Source: Pyrus communis
Lineage: Eukaryota; Streptophyta; Magnoliopsida; Rosales; Rosaceae
Reading direction: 5' to 3'
Length of the DNA stretch: 64,000 nucleotides
NCBI RefSeq assembly: GCF_963583255.1
Contig: NC_084815.1
Span: forward strand, 2,898,150 to 2,962,149
The position numbers and the translations under genes are program-made. Positions 1-11,209 of the stretch are shown piece after piece. Position 1 is the first letter of the stretch. The number at the start of each line of letters is the position of its first letter. The notes under the pieces were generated by a model that saw only the letters and a list, made by a program, of their open reading frames with translations, did not search any database and was not told the DNA's origin.

Positions 1-1826
1 AAACCTCATGAGTTGAATTACCCTACGCATGATTTGGAGTTAGCTGCCATTATTTTTGCGTTGAAGTTATGGAGACATTATCTTTATGGAGAAAAATGTA
101 AGATCTTCACTGATCATAAGAGTCTTCAGTATCTTTTCACGTAGAGGGATCTTAATCTTTGTCAGCGGAGGTGGTTGGAACTGCTTAGTGATTATGACTG
201 CACGATTGATTACCACCCTGGTCGTGCAAATGTGGTAACTGATGCACTTAGCAGGAAGTCTCAAGGTTGTATCAATGCGTTGTACGCTAGTCACGTTCCT
301 CTTCTGGCAGACTTAAGATTCACGGGAGTGAGGTTGAAGGCAGAAGATCAAAAGGTGGCTTTACTTGCTAATTTTCAAGTTAGGCCAATTTTAATTGATC
401 GTGTGCTTGAAGCTCAGGTAGCTGATGAGGAAACTCAATAACTAATCCAGGTAAGGAATCAAGGGAAGAGGAGAGACCTCAGAGTTCGTGAATTAGATAG
501 CATGCTTATGCAGGAGGGTAGGATGTTTGTGCCTAATAATTTGGATTTAAAGAAAGCAATTCTTGATGAAGCATATATCTCGGCTTATGCTATGCATCCA
601 GGAGCTACTAAAATGTATCATACCCTTTGTCCATTTTATTATTGGTCGGGTATGAAGAGGGAGATAGCTGAGTATGTGAGTAGGTGTGCCGTGTGCCAGC
701 AAGTTAAAGCTGAGAGGAAGAAGTCGTTTAGGTTATTGCAGCCGCTTCCCGTTCCAGAGTGGAAATGGGAAAACATTACTATGGATTTTGTGTACAAGCT
801 TCCGCGTACACATAATGGTTTTGACGGCATTTGGGTGATTGTTAATCGGCTTACTAAGTCAGCACATTTCATTCTAGTGAGGGAAAGGTATTCTTTGGGC
901 TAATTAGCTGAGTTGTTCATCTAGAAGATCGTGAAGTACCATGGTGTTCCTGTGAGTATTGTTTCGGATCGTGACCCAAAATTTACTTCTAAATTTTGGT
1001 GGCTTTCCAGGAAGCTTTGGGTACGAGATTACTTTATAGTACAACTTATCATCCTCAGACAGACGGACAGTCAGAAAGAACTATTTAGACGTTTGAGGAT
1101 ATGTTGAGATTTTCGGTGTTACAGTTTGGCGATCCTTGGCACAAACGGTTGGATTTAATAGAATTCACCTACAACAATAGTTTTTATTCGAGTATCAGCA
1201 TGGCACCATTTGAGGTGTTGTATGGTAGATCTTGTTGTACACCCTTGTGTTGGTCAAAGGTCGGAGAAAGAGTTTTGGTGGGCCCGAAGATTGTTGAGGA
1301 GACTACTTAAAATGTTCAGGTAATCAAGTCTAACCTGAAGGCAGCCCAAGATCAATAGAAGAGCTTAGCAGACCTGTATGCTATAGACATAGTGTATAAG
1401 GTTGACGATTGGGTATTTCTGAAGCTTTCACCATGGAGAGGTGTTGTACGGTTTGGAAAGAAAGGTAAACTAAGTCCTAGGTATATCAGACCGTACATGA
1501 TGACTGAGCGAGTTGGTGAAGTGGCTTACAGGCTTGAGTTGCCTTCTGAGCTGGCAAATGTGCACAATGTTTTCCACGTGTTTATGCTTCGACATTATGT
1601 CGCGGATCCGTCTCATATGATACCTCCTCAACCCTTGAAAATTAATCCGGATTTGACTTGTGATGAGGAACCAGTAACGATTCTAGATTGGAAGGAAAAG
1701 GTTCTGAGGAACAAGACTGTAAATTTGGTGAAAGTTTTGTGGAGGAATCATACTGCAGAGGAGGCTACTTGGGAGACTGAAGATCGGATGAGAGATTTGT
1801 ATCCTCGATTATTCTTTGATCGCTAG
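1..1826 (+). pseudogene. Ty3/gypsy chromovirus pol 3' half (RNase H, integrase, chromodomain), broken
   Basis: This is the C-terminal half of a Ty3/gypsy polyprotein entering from the left edge. In order it shows the end of RNase H ([10 protein letters not shown], then DALSRK near position 245), the integrase zinc finger and catalytic core (502-1100) and a C-terminal chromodomain (about 1670-1800, with VKVLWRNH and EEATWE). The integrase acids are visible in MDF (about 782), SDRDPKF (about 965) and DGQSER (about 1063). The chromodomain places it among the chromoviruses, whose integrases target heterochromatin; the Tekay/Del type is likely from the long LTR that follows. The frame is interrupted by stops at 142-144, 439-441 and 901-903, a frameshift between 903 and 1101, and a further stop near 1308, so it cannot make a working protein. 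The final stop is at 1824-1826, followed by a purine-rich tract at 1873-1884. Confidence 0.9.
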
Positions 1827-1885
1827 TGGTTGCTGTGAATGGTTGTTATGAATTTTGGAACGAAATTTTATTAAGGTGGGTAGGT

Positions 1886-3075
1886 TGTGACAGCCAGTCC
1901 AGGATTTTTCGTACCGTAGGGGTGAAATGACAGTTTTGCCCCTAGCGTGTTGTTTCATTGTGTGGTCATTTTGGGGTTTTGGTTGGATGATTTTGGACCA
2001 CACACACACCCACACTCATTTTCCTCTGCTTTCTCTATCTCGTATCACTGTCTCTCTCTCCCTTTCCTTTCTTCCTTGTACGGACAAGGTCAAACCACTC
2101 ACTAATGTGGTAGATCGAGGAAACAAATTACATATTTGTGCTCATGAGGTTCTTAGGAGTTCAACCATACCCATTTCAGGTAAGGATACCTTCGTTTTCA
2201 TGTCGAACCCGAGATGCTCAAATCGGGGGTATTGTTCATGCACACGTTAATTCATGTGTTTTTGGGAATTTCAAGTTTGTAGGAAGCTTGGTGATGTCCT
2301 TAGGAAGCTCGGGGTGGTTCATTTAAAGGTGTTGGACGTCGGGATCGTGAGTTGCAGGTTTGGCCGGATTTGGTGGAGTTTTTCCGGAGAGATTCCGTGG
2401 GTTTTAGTGCTTGAAAGTGGTAAGGATTTGTTCCTGTAGTTGTAAGCTTCATTTTGGTACCAATTTCGTGGAATTTGGGTTAAAAACGAGTGAGATATTA
2501 AGTTTAGAAATTTTCCCGGTTTTCCAGCAACGGAGTTTGGTCGGAGAAGACGATGAAATATTCCATCAGTTTGGACAGAATATTCCTAACGACGTTAACG
2601 GAATCCGTCAGAGTTAATGGAATATTCATGACGGCATTAACTAATGCCGTCAGTGTGCTAGGCACGTGCCTGCGCGTAGGCGGCGCGTGTGGCCGTGCCT
2701 TGACCGGAGCGTGGGGGCGCCTGCGGTGTCAAAATTATTTTAAAAATATGGGGATGTTCATGAGGTTGAGTAGATCATGTTGGTGTATTCATACACCCTA
2801 TTTGAGCATTGTATGAGAAGTTATTTCGTAATGTTAGTTATGTGCTTAAAAATTAACGTTTTTATAGTTGTTTCGCATATAGGTGAGACCTATCACGAGG
2901 ACAAGCGCAATCACTCGAGGCAAGGGGGTTACAACCCTTCTACATACCAGTGAATGGGCTTTTGGTTTTCCGTATATACCTATATACTTATGATTTTCCC
3001 AGAAAATGAAATGAAACGTTTATATGTTTTAAATGCCATGAATTGCAATTGCATATTTAATTATGTATTAGTAGT

Positions 3076-3111
<36 letters not shown>

Positions 3112-4065
3112 TAGTGCTGCGGACGCACAGGTAAGTGTCAGGTAAGTTATGGTTTATGTTTGGGTTTAGTAGTGATTGGAGATGCATAGAGAGCTCATAA
3201 CCTGCACCCCCGATGTTAGTGCTCCTGCCCAGAGTTGGGCACAGTCCTTCATATGATGTTCACCTCCCGCACCACACGCTCATTTTGGATCCAAGTTAGG
3301 TGCACAGTCCTGTTGTACAGACCACTTTAGGTGGTTCCGACTCGTATGTGACCCGCGATTATTCACCCAGTCTTCACGTGATCGTAGCACTTGAACGTAT
3401 TTATTTACACCCAATCCTGTCGTACAGACCACTTTAGGTGGTTCCGACTTGTGTGCAGGTATAGTTAGTGAGTTGTGGATTTGAGCTCTAGATTCAGCCG
3501 TACAGGTCACGTTAGGTGACTTCGGCTGACAGATTACATGGCATTGATTGACATTACCTGAGTACTTGCATTTTATTCAGAGGCATTCGACATGGTACAT
3601 TTCTGAGCATGTTTTCTATATATGTATATATATTATATTTTTTTTTCTGGGAAGTATACAGGTTTTATGGCGAGGGGTTAGAACTTTGTTATTGAAATGA
3701 TTTTGAAAAACTTTGTTTTTGCCCACTCACGCTTTCTGTTTTGCGCCCCTCCAGGTTCTAGTTTAGATAGCACTTTTGGTGGCTCCCCAGAGGATTTCTC
3801 GGCATATCTGACAGATTATCACCAGTGTAGGACCACCTTTGGGTGTGTTTATTTAGTGTTTGTTCCCCTGAACTGCACTAGGTCTTTTATGCTCTGAACT
3901 TTATGTATCACACTTACGCTTGCACATGTATGATCTACTTAGTGTATAGCCTGGTTTTTATTTATTCGTACTTTTATTATTATTTCTTAGCTTCTGCATT
4001 GTGCACATGGTTACGTCACTTCCACGTGATGGCCAGCATGCCCTGATCTCGGTCGGGATGTGTCA
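1886..4065 (+). repeat. 3' LTR of the chromovirus at 1-1826
   Basis: The LTR begins TGTGACA directly after the polypurine tract and ends TGTGTCA. Its ends match those of the inverted solo copy at 11921-14127, which defines the borders. It is 2180 bp, long for a plant gypsy LTR. It contains an (AT)n run at about 3079-3108, three spaced hairpin motifs at 3312-3526 and a palindrome at 2629-2652. Short reading frames inside it are not conserved between the two copies and are not taken as genes. Confidence 0.88.
3312..3526 (+). other. Triple hairpin array in chromovirus LTR
   Basis: Three 30-bp units at 3312-3341, 3419-3448 and 3497-3526 can each fold as a double stem: an outer 4-bp arm (GTTG or GTCG with CGAC, or GCCG with CGGC), a TACAG bulge, and an inner 5-bp stem (ACCAC/GTGGT or GTCAC/GTGAC) around a short loop. 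The stem sequence differs between units but pairing is kept. The inverted solo LTR holds the same three at 12475-12505, 12553-12582 and 12659-12688. The function is unknown. Confidence 0.7.
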
Positions 4066-5419
4066 ATTATTTTCTTGCTGTAATTTTGTCGAGAACAATA
4101 TTACTCTAATATTTATTTTAAAGTATTTATTATATTTAAAAAAAATATTATTTGAATTTGTTTAAATTTCTTAATTTGTGGGACATTAAATGCATAAATG
4201 TATGAATTAAATCTCTTAAATAATATTAAGGATATCGATCAAAAAATTTAAATAAATAAGGTTTCAGTCCAACAATTAAGTTGATTAGAGACCGGAACCA
4301 AAATAACCCATATAACAATGATGAAATAGAGAAGGCTAAAGTAAGCCAATTCAAGTTGATCTTTTGTTTTGTTTGATATTGCGGAGGTCCATTTCATTGT
4401 ATAATTGTCATATGGGTTTATACAAAAGCCAACAGTTTATCTTTTTTATATTGTATGACACTCCTTTTTTTATTTTTTATTTTTTTTAGCCAGCTGTTCT
4501 CTCTGTTAAAGCGCTATGATCCTGTTAATGAAATTTTCATGGCCTATTGGCTATTAGCAATGCATGTTGTTTTAATTCCTGTGTGCTCGATATACAATAT
4601 AATAATTTTAACCATATTTTACTTTTTAAAACATAAAAAAACATATATAACGCTGGTATATGCTAAGCCTCCTAGGACCTCAGTCGTCACTTCTCACGAG
4701 AACATGTTCAAATAAAATCAAGATGCGTGCCTTTGGTCACAAACTAGGGCAACAAAAAAGCTAACGAAGAGGCCACTGAGCCCACAATACGATATGTTAA
4801 TGCTACAGAGCATAAAGTTGTTAATATAGTTTTCACTTGAGAATATTGCTCAATTTACCTTCTATCTGATCCGCCAATCAATCGACCAATTACGCTATTC
4901 TTACCTTTCAACCAACCCCTTTGATTCGGTTTTTGTAGCAAAATATAATCTCGGTCTCTTACCTTGACAACTATAACTTCATTTTTTTAGGGTAATGGAA
5001 AGAGTACTTTTGATTCTTTATAGGGAAATAAAGTTTTTGTTTCTTCTCCTCCCTCTCACCACCTTCGTCTCTCCTTTTTCCATATAACTTTCCTAGATCT
5101 CAAGCACAAAAAATGAAGAAAAAAAAAATAGTTATCAAACGCGCCTTAAGTTTTTCAATTCAAAGGAGAACACCAGATACATAGCCCAAGGGAAGAGAAA
5201 CATATTTTCTTTCGCCTCTACTAGGTATATAGTGGGAGGCTCTTATTGTAAAAGTTTGAATGTGAAAAATGGGGAAATATTGCTAATATGTCTTTCCCCT
5301 AAGAATCTCATTACTTCTTTGTGAAATTAGAACATGATCGAATTGATCATTTTACTCAACAAAATACAGTATACAAGTTGAGTATTTTAAACCAGATTAC
5401 TTCTTAGATTGACAAATGG
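4066..5419. other. AT-rich intergenic DNA between LTR and ALMT gene
   Basis: No gene or recognisable mobile element was found here. Several homopolymer T and A runs are present (for example 4448-4488). An open frame at 4455-4715 has no recognisable domain and low-complexity codon content. The segment is presumably the 3' flank and downstream spacer of the ALMT gene. Confidence 0.5.
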
Positions 5420-7630
5420 TTACGCTTCCTCCCTTGGTTTTGGTCCTTTTGGTGCCTGAGGATTAATCTCATTTTCTTGGGAACCAATGTTTGTTTCACC
5501 TACGGTGATTATAACATGGGCATCTTCACCATCCAAAAGTACAGGGTTAACGCTTCCCCTCTGCAGCAATAGTGGCTTCTCTTGTGATACAGTGCACTCC
5601 ACAGCTTTTTTGAAGTGTGCTAGTTCAGAAAGCTCATGAACTGATTTAGAAATTTTTTCTACCCCTTTGACAATCTCAACTAGTATTGAAGCAACTGTTG
5701 CAGCTGGTACAATTGCAAGTATGTCTGCCGTTTCTAGTGATGCAGCTTTGAGTGCAATTTTGAGGTCTTTGACTGCAGTCTTGGAGTTCTCCAAATGTTC
5801 ACGAGCATCTTTTGGTTCTTCCATGGTTTTGATTGCTACGGCTAATGCTTTTAGCGCTTTTCCAGACTCAATACTCATAGTTTTGCAGGAGTCTTGAATT
5901 ATCTGTAAAAATTCTGGTGGTACCTGCAAGGATGATGCAATCAATTAATTAGTCAATCAAACTACCAAGGCAGATCAATTACACATTATATAAATACATG
6001 TAAATGGTCATTTTCCTTTTGTTAAATATTTTAATTAAATTATGGACCCTTGAAGAGTATGATGGTTTGATATATACTTGTACATCTGAGTTGATGTGAC
6101 CGTTTAAAGTTTCAATCTGGTAGGCACACTGCCTGGCAAGGGCACCGATCTTCAAGTACTGCTTCCATGGATGGCGAAATTTAAAACGGCCATGTCCTGG
6201 TTCCCATCTTGCAAAATTTGCCTACACAAATATACAATGTGAGTACACCATACCTGGCAAGTACAAGTTGTACCCATAAAGATGGCTAGCTAAAGATATT
6301 AGTGGTTTCCATGCCATGGTAAAATTTAGTGGCAGCAGGGAAGGAGCAAAAAGATGCTTAAGCACTCACCAAGGATTCTTCACTGCTTTTTGAGTTGAGG
6401 ACACTCTTATATCCTTGAAGAAATGATTCCTTACTTTTGGAGACAATGCCTGCTGACTTTCCATCCTTAGGTAGTGGAAAATATTCACCACCAAAACCTG
6501 TAATTAATTAGTTAAATAGATTGTTTATTCTTATTTGATCTTTAAACATGTTGAGGAAAACTTAATGGAGCTAGAGCCAATGAGTTAATATATAATTTAG
6601 TTTACCTTCTAGGTAGTTTGCAAGATTTTCTATATTGGAAGATATCAGCTTGTGCAGATCTTCACCAGCCCATACTGGACAAACAAAAGCTGATATGATC
6701 ATGCAGGTTCCTCCACCTATTGCAATTGTTAAGAGTCTCTCATTTGACATCTCCAAGATCCCTTCAACATGATACCCCGAGACGGTTACCATGCTAAATG
6801 TTAATATGAATATCAACACCCCATAGTCATATCTCGCCTTTATCCGTGGGAAGAACCGTGAGAATGTAGATGCTGCAGCTGCAACCATAAAAAACACTTG
6901 CATGCATTAGTATAAGCAATAGTCTTTTATATAGAGACAGCCTAGCTATAATAAGAGAAAACTTCTTGCCGGATCATTTGTCATGTTCATTACGTCAGAG
7001 ATAGTGAATTAGGGCCGTTAATTTAAGTGGGTCCATGTTGGTCATGTCAGATATCCGGCAAAGAGAACATTAACTCGACGCACTATTTTCTTATGTACAA
7101 ATATACCTAGTAGGAAGACAAAGATCCCAAGCACAATGGGTTCTCCTTTCACTCCAAAAAGACTAGCTATGTGAGTAGCTCCAAGGCCAAGAGCACCAGC
7201 AATGAATGTTGCAAAACCTCTATTTAAACCTTTGCTGAGGGTTGCACCTACACAGAAAATGAAATAAGCACTTGATTTATTTGAACATGATAAGTTGAAT
7301 GAAACTTTAAAGTATGTACACTATTTTTCACTTACCTACAGTGAATTCAAACACTACTACCACGGTTATCACCGCCCAGATTCCTGCAATCCCAATACCA
7401 TCGAAAAGGACTCTCCAGTAGTACAATATGGACACCAATGTAAGAGCCAAAGCGACTTTTAGAGAGTGAGTTACTCTCCTTGGGTCATCTTGTCCTAGCT
7501 TTATAATGCTCTTTACAACTTTGACAACCTTGGTACTCAACTTTCCGAGCAAGGCCTTGAGCCATCTGCACAGCCGCGAGAAAAACCTGACCTTCTCTTC
7601 CCCTGCAGTTTCTAACTCGGTGACCTCCAT
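5420..7630 (-). CDS. Aluminium-activated malate transporter (ALMT family), six exons
   Basis: This encodes an anion channel of the ALMT family, which carries malate and other anions across the plasma membrane or tonoplast. The exons, with GT/AG borders and a continuous frame, are 7336-7630, 7107-7247, 6606-6878, 6370-6497, 6078-6221 and 5420-5923, giving 494 codons plus TAA. The family hallmark DDPRRV lies at residues 48-53, followed by the hydrophobic N-terminal half with [12 protein letters not shown] (about 85-96) and a segment in exon 3 ending [10 protein letters not shown]. The conserved C-terminal WEP motif (WEPGHG) is at about 285-290. Length is within the usual 450-560. The start is the first ATG in frame upstream of the membrane domain. 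It looks closest to the ALMT2/ALMT10-like group by eye, not to the guard-cell ALMT12 type. No stop or frameshift was found, so it is probably functional. Confidence 0.9.
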
Positions 7631-7876
7631 GTCTTCAGTTTGGCGACAAACTGGATTAAAAGGTCTGAAAGGTTTGAAGAAAGATGGTTTTCCTTTCCTA
7701 ACAAGTTATGTCCTATATATTAAGAAAAATTAAGCTAATTAAAGCCTCTAGGAAGATGGTTTTCCTTTTGTAGCTTCTAAGACTTTAGAAAGGGGGAAGG
7801 GTGTGGAAGAGAGAGATGGTTGGGCAAGAAAGTGGAAGCAACTTTGATGGGTTGAATTCTCTCACAATTGGCCCTA

Positions 7877-7883
7877 ATTTATA
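7877..7883 (-). promoter_or_regulatory. Candidate TATA box of the ALMT gene
   Basis: On the minus strand this reads TATAAAT, about 250 bp upstream of the ALMT start codon, which would leave a 5' UTR of roughly 215 nt. The match is good but a single short motif in AT-rich DNA is weak evidence. Confidence 0.4.
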
Positions 7884-8037
7884 AGGCAAAGAGTTTGGTG
7901 TGAAGGAAGAATATTTTATGGAGAGACAGATTTTTCTTGCAATTGAGAGAAGGAGGGTTTTGAAAAGCGTGGTTTTTACTTGGATCTGAGCTAATATTTA
8001 ATAAAACCCACAAACGTCAGAGTACGATGTTAATTTA

Positions 8038-8246
8038 GGATAAGGATTGTCTGCGCTTCCACTTTCGGTGCCCTCTTATTTGTGTGGTCACGGTTAAGCC
8101 ACGTCAACATTTTATATTATTATTCATTTTTGTCTTATTATATTTATAAAAAAACAATATAAATGTTGACATGGCTTAACCGTGATCACACAAAATAGGA
8201 GGGCACGGGAAGACACCGAAAGTGGGAGGGCAGACGATCCTTGTCC
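8038..8246. mobile_element. Mutator-like MITE with long terminal inverted repeats
   Basis: The two ends are long imperfect inverted repeats of about 90 bp: the left end starts GGATAAGGATTGTCTG and the reverse complement of the right end starts GGACAAGGATCGTCTG. The identical 9-bp sequence GTTAATTTA flanks it at 8029-8037 and 8247-8255. Long TIRs with a 9-bp TSD are the signature of Mutator-like elements. It is 209 bp and non-coding, and sits about 400 bp upstream of the ALMT start. Confidence 0.85.
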
Positions 8247-8255
8247 GTTAATTTA

Positions 8256-9170
8256 TCCCACTTGTCAGACTAGAGGAATCAAGAGTTCTTCAACCCACTA
8301 ATCACTCACAACTCTACTTTCACCACTACTATGAGGTTAAAAGTTTAAAACCTTCAGCTAGCTTGGGTAATTAAATGTGTATTTTAGTTTCCATGAAAAC
8401 TCTCTCTGTCTCACACACAGGCATACACCATCTTTGAAACCCTAAATTTCCGTACGTAAAACATAGTGTGATCACAGTTAAGTCTCTGTGACTTGCACTG
8501 TGTTCCACTGTTGCGAGAGAGAGCGAGACAGAAGATGGACCAGTTGGCTAACTCAGTTTTGAAGTTAATAAGCAGAACTGGTATGCATTGACTTTGAGCA
8601 GATTATGCTTTCACCACGCCATGCACTAACCCCACCTGCTTTATTTAATTTAGGTAAAGTTTCATCATATTCTACAATTATTTACTAGGAAAGTAGAGTG
8701 GCAGGGCCGTAAATTCTGTTAAGGAGGGTCAACCTTAAGTGCCCATAAATTATGATAAATTGAGCTTATAAATAAAAATTACTTAAGAAATGATCATTAG
8801 TATCAACTTATTTAGCATAATTTTTTTTCTTTTTTTTAAGTTTCCAACCTTGATATCGTTGCGATTGAATTAATTACATTATAGCAAATGACGATTTATA
8901 ACAATGACGAAAAACAATTATACCTAAGCACCTTGGTGTGAACTCGTAAAAGTAGTTGGATATGAATATGAAGATATGAAATTAAATATCTTTTATATTA
9001 AGAGGCAAAGAATTTAATTATGAAATTAAGTGTTGGACCCTCAACTATGAACAAATTATATTTGTAGGAGGGTAAATTATAAATATAAAAGCCAAACTAC
9101 ATCAATATGGCACATATAAACACAACATTTCCAAATGTGAGAAGGGTCATATGACCCTCCTAGGCTTTAA
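8256..9170. other. Intergenic DNA with a possible hAT-like remnant
   Basis: No gene was found. A segment from about 8701 to 9168 starts CAGGGCCGTAAATTC and shares AAGGAGGGTCA-type sequence in inverted orientation near its right end (about 9145-9160), resembling a decayed hAT-type element whose right tip was lost when the element at 9171 inserted. This reading is tentative. Confidence 0.3.
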
Positions 9171-9798
9171 TGCCATCTCCAACTAACCTAGCCAAAGGGC
9201 CATAGGCCAAAAATTAGGGAACTAACCAAAGGGTTAGCCAAGAGCAATTAGGCTTATAGCTTCAGCACAAACACATGCTACCTGACGTTACTGTTGGATT
9301 TGAATTTTTTTTTTTTTTTTTTTTAAGACAAAATTTAAAAAAATATATATATAATTTTTTTTCCTATAATTACCTAAGCCATTTCTCACATCATTTTCAT
9401 TATTCCATACAATCTTACCTCATTTTATTTCAATTCTTCACCAATTTTTCACATCCTTTTCATTATATAAAGATAAGAAATTCAGAGGCTTATTAATATA
9501 GCAACAAGTGGCATTCAAAATATGTCTGAAAACCTTATTTTAATATGGTAGTTTAATTCAATTAAAATAATAAATTATTGAGGAGGCTAAAAAATAGTCC
9601 CCTTCAGTTAGAGATGGATTTTTAGTCAAAGGGCTATATTTTGGCTTATGGCCTTTCGGCCCCCTCAGTTGGAGATCGTATAAAATATGGTTTGACATTA
9701 TTCATTGAAAAAGGAGATTATATAAAATATGGTCTGACATTGTTTTAAAATATGGTATAAAAAATGGCTTTTTAGCCCTCTTTCGATTGGAGATGGCC
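9171..9798. mobile_element. PIF/Harbinger-like MITE, possibly composite
   Basis: The left end reads TGCCATCTCCAAC and the reverse complement of the right end GGCCATCTCCAATCG, each flanked outside by TAA, the usual 3-bp TSD of PIF/Harbinger elements. Related inverted ends inside, near 9600-9680 (ending in TTGGAGATCG), suggest one copy inserted in another. It is non-coding, with T-rich stretches at 9305-9324. Confidence 0.5.
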
Positions 9799-10571
9799 TA
9801 AATGACTCGCTCCGCCATTAAAAGTAGTAAAAGATTGATGAAGCTATATATATTCTGTGGTTTTAAACTATAGTTAATCAAAGAATCCACAGAACCAATG
9901 GCATTCACAAATAAACCAGTAAAAATTAAGTTTATATATATGCTGCGCAGGTCAGAACCATATAAGATGAAAAGGTGTGCAAAGGGACGCAGTATTGTAA
10001 CGTAGTACACTGTATATGTAACTCAAAAAGAAAAGTTTGTATACTGTGTACTGATTGGAAGACTTTTCCCATTTGGTTATTTCACTTTTGACTTTTTTTT
10101 AACTGAAAATATGACTTTAACCCTTAAAATTTAATTTTTTCTACATAAAACCTGACATAAATTTTTTCTTGAATAAAACTTATTGACTAGATTCCACTTC
10201 AGCAAATTTATTAATTATATTTGACTTCACACATTAAAAAAAAATTAGATGCCTAAAATACCCCTATTTGAATTTTTTTTTTATTTTTATAAACCCTATT
10301 TGAATGTTTGATGTACATAATTAATGCCATGCGGATGGATAGTAAGGGAGAATTAATGATTTTACAAAAAAAAAAAAATATTAATGTTATAAATTCATTG
10401 CCTAATATATAATAACATAAAACATGTCTAATATATGTTATTATACATGCTTAATTAAGTCAATAAAATTATATTTTACATACTAATGTAGGTAAATTAT
10501 TTCTCACACACAAACACACACACACACGCACACGCACACGCACAAACACAAACACAAACACATACACACAC
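9799..10571. other. AT-rich intergenic DNA ending in a CA microsatellite
   Basis: No gene is visible. The tail, about 10500-10571, is an imperfect (CA)n tract with CACG and CAAA variants. The Cassandra element inserted in it, so the CA repeat resumes at 11210. Confidence 0.6.
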
Positions 10572-10854
10572 TGTCACATCCCGGTCCAGGGCGGATCACT
10601 TCCCGGGCCCGCTCCACCACCGTAGCACGATATTGTCCTCTTTGGGCTTACCATTCCCTCACGGTTTTTTTTTGGAAACTCACGAGCAACTTTCCAGTGG
10701 GTCACCCATCATGGGATTGCTCTAGCCCTCTTCTCGCTTAACTTCGGAGTTCCTACGGAACCCGAAGCTAGTGAGTTCCCAAAAGGCCTCGTGCTAGGTA
10801 AGGATGAGAATATAAATATAAGGATCACTCCCCTAGGCAATGTGGGATGTCACA
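10572..10854 (-). repeat. 3' LTR of Cassandra TRIM, with 5S-like region
   Basis: On the minus strand it runs TGTGACATCCC to GGGATGTGACA. It includes 5S-like box C GATGGGTGACC (10700-10710) and a box-A-like AAGTTAAGC (10736-10744). Confidence 0.88.
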
Positions 10855-10923
10855 ATCCACCCCCCTTAGGGGCCCGACGTCCTCGTCGGTACACCACGAC
10901 CAGGGTTAGGCTCTGATACCAAA

Positions 10924-11209
10924 TGTCACATCCCGGCCCGGGGGGACCACTTCCCGGGCCCGCTCCACCACCGTAGCACGATATTATCCGCTTTGGGCCC
11001 CGACCACGCCCTCACGGTTTTGTTTCTGGGATCTCACACGAGAACTTCCCAGTGGGTCACCCATCATGGGAGTGCTCTTGCGCGCTGATCACTTAACTTT
11101 GGAGTTCCCATGGAACCTGAAGCTAGTGAGCTCCCAAAAGGCCTCGTGCTAGGTAGGGATGAGAATATACATATAAGGATCACTCTCCTAGGCAATGTGG
11201 GATGTCACA
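10924..11209 (-). repeat. 5' LTR of Cassandra TRIM, with 5S-like region
   Basis: It has the same ends as the partner LTR. Box C GATGGGTGACC is at 11055-11065, and the 5S-like stretch covers roughly 11040-11150. The two LTRs differ at many sites by eye, so the insertion is old. Confidence 0.88.

Larger units (their letters stand above)
10572..11209 (-). mobile_element. Cassandra-type TRIM retrotransposon, complete
   Basis: Two direct LTRs (10572-10854 and 10924-11209, about 285 bp each) flank only 69 bp of internal DNA. On the minus strand the internal part holds a methionine-tRNA primer site TGGTATCAGAGCC (10909-10921), 2 nt from the 5' LTR, and a polypurine tract with AAGGGGGGTGGATTG beside the 3' LTR. 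The LTRs contain 5S rRNA-like sequence, the defining mark of Cassandra. The 5-bp flanks are both CACAC, although they lie in a CA repeat. It has no coding capacity and would need enzymes in trans. Confidence 0.92.

Noticed and set aside
3280..3510. CRISPR-like spaced repeats in the LTR
   Set aside because: Only three units with covarying stems and unequal spacing, in a plant LTR; they are structured LTR motifs.
4455..4715. 86-codon plus-strand frame with hydrophobic residues
   Set aside because: It is T-rich low-complexity DNA with no family resemblance and no supporting signals.
10680..10790. 5S rRNA gene
   Set aside because: The 5S-like sequence lies inside paired LTRs with primer site and purine tract and is clearly diverged; it is Cassandra, not a ribosomal gene.
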